A stretch of 64,000 bases of DNA, taken from the NCBI GenBank assembly GCA_015234425.1, contig JADGNE010000006.1:124001-188000 (forward strand), written 5' to 3'. Shown here piece after piece: positions 1 to 9,020 of this stretch. Under the pieces are notes generated by a model that ran no database searches, was not told where the DNA came from, and worked only from the letters and a program-made list of their open reading frames with translations. Position 1 is the first letter of the stretch. Each line of letters begins with the position of its first letter. The DNA comes from Devosia sp. (lineage in GTDB: Bacteria; Pseudomonadota; Alphaproteobacteria; Rhizobiales; Devosiaceae). The position numbers and the translations under genes were made by a program.

Positions 1-109
1 CCTAACTTCGATAGACCTGGGCCTTCGGGACCACCGTACCGGGCAAACTGAACAGCCGCCCCGTCAGTGCCGGAACGACTTCTTGCCAGATCGGAGCCCC
101 AAACCAGGA

Positions 110-135
110 AAGGGCCCCGCTGGTGCGGGGCCCTT
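110..135 (-). terminator. Hairpin terminator downstream of chvE-like gene
   Basis: An 11-bp perfect stem (AAGGGCCCCGC, loop TGGT, GCGGGGCCCTT) lies 15 nt beyond the stop of the sugar-binding protein gene. On the minus strand it is followed by a short T-run. It would end or attenuate that transcript before any permease genes left of the window. Positions 1-106 hold no gene I can support. Confidence 0.7.
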
Positions 136-149
136 CCGATGCGTGCGGG

Positions 150-1226
150 TTACTGCAGTTCTTCTGCCTTGATGTAGCCCGATGCGATGACGCGCTCTTC
201 GTAGTTGGTCACGTCGACTTCATAGGGGGTCAACAGGATCGACGGCACGACCTTGACGCCATTGTCATAGGTGGTGGTGTCGAGGCCGCTCGGCTCCTGG
301 CCGGAGAGAACGGTGTCGAGCAGCTGGGCGGTGTACTGGGCCAGCTCGCGGGTGTCCTTGAACACGGTCGAGTACTGTTCGCCGGCGATGATCGCCTTGA
401 CCGACGGCACTTCAGCGTCCTGACCGGTCACGATCGGCCATGCGAGGTCGCCCGAGCCATAGCCGACGCCACGCAGTGAGGAGATGATACCGCGCGACAG
501 GCCATCATAGGGGGCCAGAACGCCGTGAACCACCGAACCGTCCGAGTAGTTGGCCGACAGGATGTTGTCCATGCGGGCCTGTGCAACGGCACCGTCCCAA
601 CGCAGCGTACCAACAACGTCCATGCCCTGCTGGCCGGACTTGATGACGATATCGCCGCTGTCGATCATCGGCTGCAGCACGGCCATGGCGCCATCATAGA
701 AGAAGAAGGCGTTGTTATCGTCGGGCGAGCCGCCGAACAGTTCAACGTTCCATGGCTTGTCACCCGGGAAGCGCTCATTGAGGCCCTTCACCAGGCTGTT
801 GGCCTGCAGCACGCCGACTTCGAAATTGTCGAAGGTGGTGTAGTAGTCGACATTGCCGCTTTCACGGATCAGGCGGTCATAGGCCACGACCTTGACGCCC
901 TGGTCCGCAGCCTGCTGCAGCACGGCCGAGAGCGTGGTGCCATCGATCGAGGCGATCACGAGGGCGTCGACGCCCTTGGTGACCATGTTTTCGATCTGGG
1001 CGAGCTGGTTCGGGATGTCGTCTTCCGCATACTGCAGGTCGACTGAGTAGCCCATGCCTTCGAGGGCAGACTTCAGCTCATTGCCGTCCGAGATCCAGCG
1101 CAGCGACGACTGGGTCGGCATGGCGATGCCCACGGAGCCCTTGTCCTGCGCAAAGGCGCCGGAAAAGGCGGTCGCAGCCATGGCGCCAGCAGCCATCAGC
1201 GTCACGATTGATTTCATAATCTTCAC
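150..1226 (-). CDS. chvE: ChvE-type periplasmic sugar-binding protein of an ABC importer
   Basis: Periplasmic binding protein of the Peripla_BP_4 type that captures aldoses (in Rhizobiaceae: arabinose, galactose, glucose) for a GguAB-type ABC importer. The 358-residue product has a signal peptide ending near SGAFA-QDK (about residue 26) and the ChvE-like stretches [22 protein letters not shown] and [16 protein letters not shown]. The GTG at 1226 is preferred because GGGAG lies 7 nt upstream; the ATG at 1217 is the alternative. The gene is last before a terminator, so gguA/gguB-like ATPase and permease genes would lie beyond position 1. Family assignment is firm; the exact sugar is inferred. 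Confidence 0.9.
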   Translation of the reverse strand: MKIMKSIVTLMAAGAMAATAFSGAFAQDKGSVGIAMPTQSSLRWISDGNELKSALEGMGYSVDLQYAEDDIPNQLAQIENMVTKGVDALVIASIDGTTLSAVLQQAADQGVKVVAYDRLIRESGNVDYYTTFDNFEVGVLQANSLVKGLNERFPGDKPWNVELFGGSPDDNNAFFFYDGAMAVLQPMIDSGDIVIKSGQQGMDVVGTLRWDGAVAQARMDNILSANYSDGSVVHGVLAPYDGLSRGIISSLRGVGYGSGDLAWPIVTGQDAEVPSVKAIIAGEQYSTVFKDTRELAQYTAQLLDTVLSGQEPSGLDTTTYDNGVKVVPSILLTPYEVDVTNYEERVIASGYIKAEELQ

Positions 1227-1632
1227 GTCTCGTCTCCCTTAAATCTCTGAGATCGTAGATATTTTTTGAGCACAGCCTGGCTCGCGGCACGACATCATCC
1301 GAGCGTGTCGTCTTGCCCCAAACAGGCGCGCCGATATCTCTGGGCATGCGTCAGCAAACCCATTCCTGCGGCGACCGCGGGGTGAAATAAACACGATTGC
1401 ATGACGTCCTCCCGCCGGGCCTCCCTTCTCACAGGGCCGTCCCGAGCTGCGACGAAAGTATGACAGTGCAATGGGGCTGTAAAGCGCGCCGGCGACCTCT
1501 TGCTCTATTTTTTTCGAGTGTCGAATATAAATGCTCCAGCCGCTTGGCGCGGATATCGATTTCAACCGGGCGGAAAACGGCTTGCGATGGGGTCCGTCAT
1601 GTCCGAATAATCCCGCCGATCAACCGGACCCG
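1227..1632. other. Divergent intergenic region, chvE-like gene / SorC regulator
   Basis: About 406 nt with no supported gene. It must hold the minus-strand promoter of the sugar-binding protein and the plus-strand promoter of the SorC-type regulator. Around 1510-1530 there is an AT-rich patch (TTTTTTCGAGTGTCGAATAT) unlike the surrounding GC-rich sequence, a candidate promoter or operator. I could not assign -35/-10 boxes with confidence. Confidence 0.4.
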
Positions 1633-2589
1633 ATGATGTCAGCCCGACAGGAAACCACCACGAGCCGCCTCGACGACGCCGCCCGCGCCGGCTGGCTCTA
1701 CTATGTCGCCGGCAATACGCAGGAAGAGATCGCCACGAAAATGGGCATCTCGCGCCAGTCGGCGCAGCGCCTCGTCTCGCTGTCCGTCAGCGAAGGCCTC
1801 GTCAAAGTCCGGCTCGATCACCCGATCGGTCGCTGCATGGATCTGGCCGAGCGCCTGCGCCACCGCTATGGCCTCGAGCTCAGCGAGGTCGTGCCCTCGG
1901 ACCCCGCCTCGACCTCCTCTACCCTCGGCCTTGCCGAAGCCGGCGCCGCCGAGATCGAGCGCTGCCTCAAATCGGCCGAACCCACCATTGTCGCCATCGG
2001 CACTGGCCGCACGCTCAAAGCGGCCATCGAGCAGCTCCAGCCCATGGAGTGCCCGCACCACAAGGTCGTTTCCCTCACCGGCAACATCGCCCCGGACGGC
2101 TCGGCGGCGTTCTACAACGTCATTTTCAACGTCGCCGACACGGTCAAGGCCCGCTCCTTCCCCATGCCCCTGCCGGTCTTTGCCTCCTCGGCCAGCGAGC
2201 GCGAACTGCTGCACGCTCAGCCAATGATCGCGGCCACGCTCGATCTCGCCGCGCGCGCCAGCACGACTTTCGTCGGCGTCGGCCACCTCGATGACGATGC
2301 CCCGCTGCTGCTCGACGGTTTTATTACGCGCGACGAACAACTTGAGCTCGCCCGCTCCGGCGCTGTCGGTGAAATCTGTGGCTGGGTCTATGACGCCGAA
2401 GGCCGACTGATTGACGGCCCCACCAATGCCCGCGTCGCCTCCGCCCCCATCCCGACGCGCGAAAATGGCGTCGTCATCGCCCTCGCCATGGGGCGGCGCA
2501 AGGCCGCCGCCATCCGCGCCGCGCTGACCAGCCGCCTCATCAACGGCCTCATCACCGACGAGGCCACAGCCACGCTCCTCTTGGCCTGA
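1633..2589 (+). CDS. SorC/DeoR-type sugar-binding transcriptional regulator of the polyol operon
   Basis: Transcriptional regulator with an N-terminal helix-turn-helix (about residues 15-55, YVAGNTQEEIATKMGISRQS) and a C-terminal SorC sugar-phosphate-binding domain (from about residue 80, with GTGRTLKAAIEQL and a closing ALTSRLINGLITDEATA, typical of the family). The 318-residue length fits SorC/SmoC regulators. Two adjacent ATG codons (1633, 1636) are possible starts; the frame is open further upstream but without similarity. It lies 102 nt before the ABC importer genes on the same strand, and paired ATTTGCCC sites in that gap are likely operators. By analogy with SmoC it should respond to a polyol or its phosphorylated product. 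Confidence 0.88.
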   Translation: MMSARQETTTSRLDDAARAGWLYYVAGNTQEEIATKMGISRQSAQRLVSLSVSEGLVKVRLDHPIGRCMDLAERLRHRYGLELSEVVPSDPASTSSTLGLAEAGAAEIERCLKSAEPTIVAIGTGRTLKAAIEQLQPMECPHHKVVSLTGNIAPDGSAAFYNVIFNVADTVKARSFPMPLPVFASSASERELLHAQPMIAATLDLAARASTTFVGVGHLDDDAPLLLDGFITRDEQLELARSGAVGEICGWVYDAEGRLIDGPTNARVASAPIPTRENGVVIALAMGRRKAAAIRAALTSRLINGLITDEATATLLLA

Positions 2590-2598
2590 TAATTCAAA

Positions 2599-2651
2599 CT
2601 GGGCATTTGCCCGGGCTTGACACTTTTGCTCAGTTAGTGAACATTTGCCCA
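2599..2651 (+). promoter_or_regulatory. Polyol operon promoter with two candidate SorC operators
   Basis: Two copies of a half-palindromic site lie 38 bp apart: GGGCATTTGCCC at 2601-2612 and GAACATTTGCCC at 2639-2650. Between them is TTGACA (2617-2622), and 17 nt further AACATT (2640-2645) could be the -10, overlapped by the second site. The arrangement suits an upstream operator plus a promoter-occluding operator. Sites are seen directly; binding by the adjacent SorC-type regulator is inferred. Confidence 0.5.
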
Positions 2652-2690
2652 CGACGAGAGCAGAAACTCGCTTCGTCTTGGGAGGACTAC

Positions 2691-4001
2691 ATGAAACTGA
2701 CACCCCTTTTCGTGGGCGCGATCACCCTTGCGCTGGTCGGCACGGCCTCGGCGCAGACGCTCACCATCGCCACCGTCAACAATGGCGACATGATCCGCAT
2801 GCAGAACCTGTCCCCGGCCTTCACCGAGGAAACCGGCATCGAGCTCAACTGGGTCGTGCTCGAGGAAAACACGCTTCGCCAGAACGTCACCACCGATATC
2901 GCCACCAATGGCGGCCAATACGACATCATGACCATCGGCACCTATGAAGCGCCGATCTGGGCCAAGCAGAATTGGCTGAAACCACTCGACGCGCTTTCCG
3001 CCGACGCCAATTACGATGTCGACGACCTGCTCCCCGCCATCCGCTCCGGCGTTTCGGTCGATGGCAAGCTCTATGCCGCGCCATTCTATGGCGAGAGCTC
3101 CTTCATCATGTATCGCACCGATCTGATGGAAAAAGCCGGGCTCGAAATGCCTGAAGCCCCGACCTGGGAATTCATCGGCGAAGCCGCCCGCGCCATGACC
3201 GACCGCGCCAATGACATCAACGGCATCTGCCTGCGCGGCAAGGCTGGCTGGGGCGAGAACATGGCCTTCCTCACCGCCATGTCCAATTCCTTCGGCGCCC
3301 GCTGGTTCGATGAAAACTGGGTTCCCCAGTTCGATCAGCCCGCCTGGAAAAATACGCTCGATACCTATCTCTCGCTGATGGCCGACGCCGGCCCGTCCGG
3401 CGCCTCGTCGAACGGCTTCAATGAAAACCTGACCCTCTTCCAGCAGGGCAAGTGCGGCATGTGGATCGACGCCACCGTCGCCGCCTCCTTCGTCACCAAT
3501 CCCAATGACTCCACCGTCGCCGACACGGTCGGCTTCGCCCAGGCGCCCGATACCGGTCTCGGCAAGCGCGGCAACTGGCTCTGGGCCTGGTCCCTCGCCA
3601 TCCCCGCCTCCTCGCAGAACGCTGACGCGGCCGAGCAATTCATCAACTGGGCAACCTCGAAGGACTATCTCACCCTCGTCGCCGAGACCGATGGCTGGGC
3701 CAACGTGCCTCCGGGCACCCGCACCTCGCTCTACGAAAACCCCGAATACCAGGCCGCGGCACCCTTTGCTGCCATGACCCTGGCCTCGATCAATTCGGCC
3801 AATCCGGCCGAACCCACGGTTGATCCCGTGCCCTATACGGGCGTCCAGTTCGTCGCCATCCCCGAGTTCGCCGGCATCGCCACCAATGTGGGCCAGCTGT
3901 TCTCGGCCGCCCTTGCCGGCCAGATGTCCGCCGACGACGCCCTGGCCCAAGCCCAGGAAGCCACCCGCCGCGACATGACCCGCGCGGGCTACATCAAGTA
4001 A
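2691..4001 (+). CDS. smoE: Polyol ABC importer, periplasmic binding protein (SmoE-like)
   Basis: Family 1 extracellular solute-binding protein (436 residues) delivering sorbitol, mannitol or a related polyol to the membrane permeases. The signal peptide runs to about residue 20 (GTASA-QTLT). The body carries YDIMTIGTYEAPIWAKQNWL and FMYRTDLMEKAGLEMPEAPTW-like segments typical of polyol-binding proteins. The ATG at 2691 follows a clear GGAGG (2681-2685), so the longer open frame from 2607 is not used. First gene of the importer set, directly under the candidate SorC-regulated promoter. The substrate is inferred from the downstream MtlK-type dehydrogenase. Confidence 0.85.
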   Translation: MKLTPLFVGAITLALVGTASAQTLTIATVNNGDMIRMQNLSPAFTEETGIELNWVVLEENTLRQNVTTDIATNGGQYDIMTIGTYEAPIWAKQNWLKPLDALSADANYDVDDLLPAIRSGVSVDGKLYAAPFYGESSFIMYRTDLMEKAGLEMPEAPTWEFIGEAARAMTDRANDINGICLRGKAGWGENMAFLTAMSNSFGARWFDENWVPQFDQPAWKNTLDTYLSLMADAGPSGASSNGFNENLTLFQQGKCGMWIDATVAASFVTNPNDSTVADTVGFAQAPDTGLGKRGNWLWAWSLAIPASSQNADAAEQFINWATSKDYLTLVAETDGWANVPPGTRTSLYENPEYQAAAPFAAMTLASINSANPAEPTVDPVPYTGVQFVAIPEFAGIATNVGQLFSAALAGQMSADDALAQAQEATRRDMTRAGYIK

Positions 4002-4037
4002 CGCCTCCCTCCCAAACGACTGGGTGGAGGTGCTGAC

Positions 4038-4152
4038 ACCCCCCACCCGACCTCCCCCTCTAGGGGGAGGAGAAGTTCAGTATTTTGGGCAGCTTCGTGC
4101 CTCCCGAGTGGAGCCAGCCCCTCCCCCTGCCAGGGGGAGGTTGGGTGGGGGT
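4038..4152. repeat. Composite palindromic repeat, inverted pair (copy 1)
   Basis: About 115 bp: ACCCCCCACCCGACC-CTCCCCCTCTAGGGGGAG at the left end and CTCCCCCTGCCAGGGGGAG-GTTGGGTGGGGGT at the right end, in inverted orientation. Each end is itself a hairpin, and the two ends are complementary. It fills the spacer between the binding-protein and first permease genes. Related copies occur near 5063, 7400, 43957 and 62314. Confidence 0.85.
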
Positions 4153-4178
4153 ACACCGGAACCAGTGGGGACAGTATC

Positions 4179-5051
4179 TTGGCCACCAGACAAACCCGCA
4201 CCCTTGCCCGCACCATGATGGCCCCGGCCGTCTTCGTGCTCTTTATCTGGATGGTCGTGCCACTGGTGATGACCGTGTGGTTCTCCTTCCAGAACTACAG
4301 CCTCATCAACCCGATGATGACCGGTTTCGCCGGCTGGGCGAACTACGCCTATGTCATCGGCGACCCCAGCTTCACCCAAGCCCTGGTCAACACGCTCATC
4401 CTCGTCGGCGGCGTCCTCCTCATCACCATTGTCGGCGGCACGCTCCTGGCGCTGCTGCTCGATCAGCCCATCTGGGGCCAGGGCATTTTGCGCATCCTGG
4501 TCATTTCGCCCTTTTTCGTCATGCCGCCTGTTGCCGCGCTGATCTGGAAAAACGGCTTCATGCATCCCGGCTACGGCATGCTCGGCCATCTCTGGAAATT
4601 CTTCGGGCTGCAGCCGGTAGACTGGTTCAACCAGTACCCGCTGTTTTCCGTCATCGTCATCGTCGCCTGGCAATGGCTGCCCTTTGCGACGCTGATCCTG
4701 CTCACCGCCCTGCAATCGCTCTCGGAAGAACAGCGCGAAGCCTCCGAAATGGATGGTGCTAACGCCATCAACCGCTTCCGCTACATCATCCTGCCGCACA
4801 TGGCGCGGGCGATCACCATCGTGATCCTCATCCAGACCATCTTCCTCCTCGGCATTTTCGCCGAGATCCGCGTCACCACCGGCGGCGGTCCGGGCTATGC
4901 CTCCACCAACATCGCCTTCCTCGTCTTCCGCACCGGCATTCTCTCCAACGACATCGGAGCCGGCTCCGCCGGCGGCGTCGTCGCCGTCATCATCGCCAAC
5001 ATCGTCGCCATCTTCCTGATGCGCGCCGTGGGGAAGAACCTCGATGCGTGA
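4179..5051 (+). CDS. smoF: Polyol ABC importer, inner-membrane permease 1 (SmoF-like)
   Basis: MalF-type permease of the polyol importer, 290 residues, with about six hydrophobic segments starting near residue 15. The EAA loop is visible as EASEMDGANAINRFRYIILPHM (about residues 187-208), where the ATPase docks. TTG at 4179 is the chosen start because GGGGA lies 7 nt upstream; the internal ATG at 4215 lacks a ribosome-binding site and would trim the basic N-terminus. It follows a repeat-filled spacer after the binding-protein gene. Family certain, start moderately certain. Confidence 0.85.
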   Translation: MATRQTRTLARTMMAPAVFVLFIWMVVPLVMTVWFSFQNYSLINPMMTGFAGWANYAYVIGDPSFTQALVNTLILVGGVLLITIVGGTLLALLLDQPIWGQGILRILVISPFFVMPPVAALIWKNGFMHPGYGMLGHLWKFFGLQPVDWFNQYPLFSVIVIVAWQWLPFATLILLTALQSLSEEQREASEMDGANAINRFRYIILPHMARAITIVILIQTIFLLGIFAEIRVTTGGGPGYASTNIAFLVFRTGILSNDIGAGSAGGVVAVIIANIVAIFLMRAVGKNLDA

Positions 5052-5062
5052 GCTTGCAACAG

Positions 5063-5188
5063 CCCCCCACCCTCATTTCCTCCCCACAAGGGGGAGGGAA
5101 ACTTGCTCGGTGCTGACATTGATATCGTGCGCACCGTTGGCGCAGTCGTCTCCCTCCCCCTTGTGGGGAGGGATCAAGGGTGGGGGTT
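5063..5188. repeat. Composite palindromic repeat, inverted pair (copy 2)
   Basis: About 126 bp between the two permease genes. The left end CCCCCCACCCTCA plus CTCCCCACAAGGGGGAGGG faces the right end CCTCCCCCTTGTGGGGAGGG plus AGGGTGGGGG. Same layout as the copy at 4038 but with a different interior. Confidence 0.8.
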
Positions 5189-5223
5189 CCTTCCTCACGC
5201 TCAATTTGACGGAGGCACACTGA

Positions 5224-6054
5224 ATGGCCCGCCGCGTCCCCACCAGCACCCGCATCGGCTTCACCATCCTCGCCTGGGCCGTCGCCCTGCTGCTGTTTTC
5301 GCCGATCCTGTGGACCCTCGTCACCGCCTTCAAGACCGAGGCCGAGGCCATTGCCACGCCGCCGACCTTCCTGCCGGAAACTTTTACGCTCGAGAATTTC
5401 GCCGCCGTCCAGGCGCGCTCGGACTATATCAAGCACGCCACCAATTCGATCATCGTCTCGGTCGGCTCGACCCTGATCGGCCTCATCATCGCCATCCCCG
5501 CCGCCTGGTCCATGGCCTTCGCCCCGACCAAGCGCACCAAGGACATCCTGATGTGGATGCTCTCCACCAAGATGATGCCCGCCGTTGGTGTGTTGATCCC
5601 GATCTACCTGATTTTTCGCGACCTCAGGCTGCTCGACACGCTGCACGGCCTGACCATCATCATGACGCTGATCAATCTGCCGATCATCATCTGGATGCTC
5701 TACACTTATTTCAAGGAAATCCCGGTCGACATCCTCGAAGCCGCCCGCATGGATGGCGCCGAGCTCTGGAACGAGATCGTCCATGTCCTCGTGCCCATGG
5801 CCGTCCCCGGCATTGCCTCGACACTCCTCTTGAACGTCATCCTCGCCTGGAACGAGGCCTTCTGGACCATCACCCTCACCTCGGGCCGCTCCGGCACGCT
5901 GACCGCCTTCATCTCCTCGTTCAGCTCGCCACAGGGCCTCTTCCTCGCCAAACTCTCCGCGGCCTCGCTCCTCGCCATCGCGCCCATCCTGCTGCTCGGC
6001 TGGTTCAGTCAAAAACAACTCGTCCGCGGCCTGACCTTTGGAGCGGTGAAATGA
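5224..6054 (+). CDS. smoG: Polyol ABC importer, inner-membrane permease 2 (SmoG-like)
   Basis: MalG-type permease, 276 residues, about six transmembrane segments (first at residues 10-32). The EAA motif reads LEAARMDGAELWNEIVHVLV (about residues 172-191). GGAGG lies 8 nt before the ATG. It pairs with the upstream permease to form the channel of the polyol importer; together with the ATPase 293 nt downstream this matches the smoEFGK order of Rhodobacter and rhizobia. Confidence 0.88.
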   Translation: MARRVPTSTRIGFTILAWAVALLLFSPILWTLVTAFKTEAEAIATPPTFLPETFTLENFAAVQARSDYIKHATNSIIVSVGSTLIGLIIAIPAAWSMAFAPTKRTKDILMWMLSTKMMPAVGVLIPIYLIFRDLRLLDTLHGLTIIMTLINLPIIIWMLYTYFKEIPVDILEAARMDGAELWNEIVHVLVPMAVPGIASTLLLNVILAWNEAFWTITLTSGRSGTLTAFISSFSSPQGLFLAKLSAASLLAIAPILLLGWFSQKQLVRGLTFGAVK

Positions 6055-6066
6055 TGCTCTCTTGCT

Positions 6067-6296
6067 TCACCTCTCCCTCTGGGGGAGAGGTCGGCGCACA
6101 GCGCCGGGTGAGGGGGCCTGCCCTTCACCGCACCGCCAATTTGGCGCCCCCTCGCCCCTCAGGGGAGAGGGTAGCGCCGCCGGGAGCGCAGCGACCTGGC
6201 AAAGCTGGGGTGAGGGTAAAGTGGTCCGTTGGCCCTCAAACCCCACCCCAACCACGATCCATCCCTCCCCCTACCAGGGGGAGGCTAGGTGGGGGT
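6067..6296. repeat. Palindromic repeat cluster between permease and ATPase genes
   Basis: Three hairpin units follow one another: CTCTCCCTCTGGGGGAGAG near 6067, CTCGCCCCTCAGGGGAGAG near 6149, and CTCCCCCTACCAGGGGGAG near 6265, the last followed by GCTAGGTGGGGGT. The first two carry the GGGTGAGGG-type flank seen again at 58615. The 292-nt spacer 6055-6346 holds nothing else I can support; a small open frame here is built of repeat sequence. Confidence 0.8.
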
Positions 6297-6346
6297 CACT
6301 TCACCCTGCTCTTCACTCGCAAACTTTCACCGGAGGACTGTAAGAA

Positions 6347-7351
6347 ATGGGCTCCATAACCCTCGAACACGTCAACAAGTCCTTCGGCGATGTCCAGGTC
6401 ATTCCGGACATTTCCCTCGCCATCAATGACGGTGAATTCGTCGTCTTCGTCGGGCCCTCAGGCTGCGGCAAATCCACCCTGCTCCGCCTCATCGCCGGGC
6501 TCGAAGACACGACCTCCGGCAAAATCCTGCTCGATGGGCAGGACATGACTGACGCCCCGCCTGCCCGACGTGGCCTGGCCATGGTGTTCCAGTCCTACGC
6601 GCTCTATCCGCATATGAGCGTGCGCGACAACATCGCCTTCCCGCTCAAGATGGCCAAGCTTCCCCAGGCCGAGATTGACCGCAAGGTCGACTACGCGGCG
6701 AAAACCCTCAATCTCGCCTCCTATCTCGATCGCCGCCCGCGCGCCCTCTCCGGCGGCCAGCGCCAGCGCGTCGCCATCGGCCGCGCCATTGTGCGCGAGC
6801 CCAAGGCGTTCCTCTTTGACGAACCGCTCTCCAATCTCGACGCGGCGCTGCGCGTCAACATGCGGCTCGAGATCACCGAGCTGCACCAGCAGCTGAAAAC
6901 CACGATGATCTACGTCACCCACGACCAGGTCGAAGCCATGACCATGGCCGACCGCATCGTCGTGCTCAATGCGGGCAATGTCGAACAATTCGGCTCCCCG
7001 CTCGAACTCTACAAGCGCCCAGCCAACCGCTTCGTTGCCGGTTTCATCGGCAGCCCGAAAATGAACTTCGTCGATGGTCCGGAAGCGGCCAAGCACAACG
7101 CCCAATCCATCGGCGTCCGCCCCGAACATTTCACCATTTCCACCACCCCTGGCGCCGGCCTCTGGAGCGGCACTGTCGCCGTAGCCGAACAGCTCGGCTC
7201 CGACACCTTCCTTCACGTCAATGTCGATGGCCTCGGGCTCATGACCGTGCGAGCCGATGGCGACCAGACCTTTGCCCACGGCGACAAGATCGCTCTCACC
7301 CCCGACCCCAACCGCATCTATAAATTCGATGCGGCCGGCAAGGCGGCCTGA
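6347..7351 (+). CDS. smoK: Polyol ABC importer, ATP-binding subunit (SmoK/UgpC-like)
   Basis: Cytoplasmic ATPase energising the polyol importer, 334 residues. Walker [10 protein letters not shown] at residues 36-44, Q-loop in [13 protein letters not shown], signature LSGGQRQRV near 131-139, Walker [16 protein letters not shown], then the H-loop [11 protein letters not shown]. The C-terminal TOBE/OB region (about 235-334) is typical of the MalK/UgpC group that takes sugars and polyols. GGAGG lies 10 nt before the start. It completes the importer. Confidence 0.9.
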   Translation: MGSITLEHVNKSFGDVQVIPDISLAINDGEFVVFVGPSGCGKSTLLRLIAGLEDTTSGKILLDGQDMTDAPPARRGLAMVFQSYALYPHMSVRDNIAFPLKMAKLPQAEIDRKVDYAAKTLNLASYLDRRPRALSGGQRQRVAIGRAIVREPKAFLFDEPLSNLDAALRVNMRLEITELHQQLKTTMIYVTHDQVEAMTMADRIVVLNAGNVEQFGSPLELYKRPANRFVAGFIGSPKMNFVDGPEAAKHNAQSIGVRPEHFTISTTPGAGLWSGTVAVAEQLGSDTFLHVNVDGLGLMTVRADGDQTFAHGDKIALTPDPNRIYKFDAAGKAA

Positions 7352-7399
7352 TCGTGTCTAGGGAAAAAAGGCACCAACCGTCGCCACGCACTCGATGCG

Positions 7400-7434
7400 T
7401 CCCTCCCCCTATCAGGGGGAGGTTAGGTGGGGGT
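7400..7434. repeat. Single-ended palindromic repeat (copy 4)
   Basis: CCTCCCCCT-ATC-AGGGGGAGG hairpin followed by TTAGGTGGGGGT, one half of the inverted-pair repeat. It lies in the 136-nt gap between the ATPase and dehydrogenase genes. Confidence 0.8.
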
Positions 7435-7487
7435 ACTACCTCCCTCATTCATTTCAACTGCCTGCCTAAAGCCGGGCCCGTCCTGCC

Positions 7488-8963
7488 ATGACCACAAAAC
7501 TCTCCGCAGCCTCGCTGCCCGCCATCACCACGGCCGCCACTCCAGCCTACGACCGGAAAGACCTCACGCCCGGCATCGTCCATTTCGGCGTCGGCAATTT
7601 CCATCGTGCCCATCAGGCGGTCTATCTCGATGATCTCTTCGCCCTGGGCGAAGATCATGACTGGGCCATTATCGGCGCCGGCGTCCGCGATGCCGATGCG
7701 GCGATGCGCGAAAAACTCGAGGCGCAGGATTGGCTGACCACCGTCGTCGAGCAGGAGGCCGATGCCAGTTCAGCGCGCGTTACCGGCGCCATGATCGACT
7801 ATCTGCGCCCTGGCGACACCCAGGCCATCATTGCCCGCCTCGCCGATCCGGCCACCCGCATCGTGTCGCTGACCATCACGGAGGGCGGCTATTACATCGA
7901 CCCGGCCACCCAGCAGGTCGACATCTCCCACCCGGACCTCGTCTGGGATGCCGCTCATCTCGATGCGCCGCGCACGGTGTTCGGCCTTATCCTTGCCGGC
8001 CTTCTCCGCCGTCGCGAGCAGGGCATCATTCCGTTCACCGTCATGAGTTGCGACAATATCCCGGGCAACGGCGATGTCACGCGAAATGCTAGCAGTCTGT
8101 TAGCCGATAAGGCCCAAATGGGCCTTGGTGATTGGGTCCGTGAGAATGTCGCCTTCCCCAATGGCATGGTCGATCGCATCACCCCGGCGACCTCCGAGCG
8201 CGAGCGCAAATTGCTCAGCGAAAACTTCGGCATAGACGACAACTGGCCGGTGTTCTGCGAGAGCTTCCGGCAATGGGTGCTGGAAGAGCATTTCCCCGCC
8301 GGCCGCCCGGCGCTGGAAAAAGTGGGCGTGCAGTTCGTGGACGACGTAAGCCCCTACGAACACATGAAGATCCGCATTCTCAACGGCGGCCACGCCACCA
8401 TCGCCTATCCTGCCGGGCTCATGGATATCCACTTCGTTCACGAGGCCATGGAGCATCCGCTCATCGCCGCCTTCCTGCGCAAGGTCGAGGATGAGGAAAT
8501 CATCCCCGTCGTGCCCCCGGTCCCCAACACAAACCTTCATGATTACAGGGCCTTGTGCGAACGCCGCTTTGCCAATCCCAAGATCGGCGACACCATTCGG
8601 CGCCTCGCGCTCGACGGCTCCAACCGCCAGCCCAAATTCATTATCCCCTCGGCGCTGGATCGTGTGAAAATGGGCACCTCGGTCACTGGCCTCGCGCTCG
8701 TCTCCGCCCTCTGGTGCCGCTACTGCTATGGTACCACCGAGAGCGGCGCGGTCATCGAACCCAACGATCCAAGCTGGGATCGGCTGACTGCACAGGCAAA
8801 ACTGGCGAAGGACAAGCCGGATATCTGGCTTCAAATGACTGATATTTATGGGGAAGTTGCTACACTCTCCCCCTTCTCCTCGGCCTTCAGTCATGCGCTT
8901 GAAACCCTCTGGTCCATCGGCACCGAAGCCACGCTGAAGCGCTACCTGGCCGACCAGCTCTAG
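7488..8963 (+). CDS. mtlK: MtlK-type polyol 2-dehydrogenase (long-chain mannitol dehydrogenase family)
   Basis: NAD-dependent oxidation of a sugar alcohol (mannitol, arabitol, sorbitol or ribitol) to the 2-ketose, in the cytoplasm. At 491 residues it has the usual length of polyol-specific long-chain dehydrogenases. The N-terminal nucleotide-binding motif IVHFGVGNFHRAHQ is at about residues 27-40; the catalytic signature K-x4-N-x2-H appears as K294, N299, H302 in KIRILNGGH. It follows the importer and precedes the sugar kinase, so it supplies the second step of polyol catabolism. No strong ribosome-binding site precedes the ATG at 7488. Confidence 0.9.
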   Translation: MTTKLSAASLPAITTAATPAYDRKDLTPGIVHFGVGNFHRAHQAVYLDDLFALGEDHDWAIIGAGVRDADAAMREKLEAQDWLTTVVEQEADASSARVTGAMIDYLRPGDTQAIIARLADPATRIVSLTITEGGYYIDPATQQVDISHPDLVWDAAHLDAPRTVFGLILAGLLRRREQGIIPFTVMSCDNIPGNGDVTRNASSLLADKAQMGLGDWVRENVAFPNGMVDRITPATSERERKLLSENFGIDDNWPVFCESFRQWVLEEHFPAGRPALEKVGVQFVDDVSPYEHMKIRILNGGHATIAYPAGLMDIHFVHEAMEHPLIAAFLRKVEDEEIIPVVPPVPNTNLHDYRALCERRFANPKIGDTIRRLALDGSNRQPKFIIPSALDRVKMGTSVTGLALVSALWCRYCYGTTESGAVIEPNDPSWDRLTAQAKLAKDKPDIWLQMTDIYGEVATLSPFSSAFSHALETLWSIGTEATLKRYLADQL

Positions 8964-9016
8964 CTCACCCGAAAGGCTTGAGCTAATGTCCGCCCCGAAC
9001 CAAAAGAGGGGCGGAC
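8961..9016 (+). promoter_or_regulatory. Two tandem hairpins upstream of the kinase start
   Basis: TAGCTCA (8961-8967) pairs with TGAGCTA (8979-8985), and GTCCGCCCC (8988-8996) pairs with GGGGCGGAC (9008-9016). The second stem ends 4 nt before the GTG start and buries the only purine-rich ribosome-binding candidate (GAGGGGCGGA). It could lower kinase translation or act as a weak terminator. The stems are read directly; the effect is inference. Confidence 0.45.
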
Positions 9017-9020
9017 AAAA

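Noticed and set aside
6062..6343. A 93-codon open frame between permease and ATPase genes.
   Set aside because: Composed almost wholly of palindromic repeat units and not a gene of its own.
4038..7434. Regularly spaced short palindromes that could suggest a CRISPR array.
   Set aside because: The spacing is set by intact genes of 0.8-1.3 kb, repeat units differ in length and orientation, and no cas genes are present.
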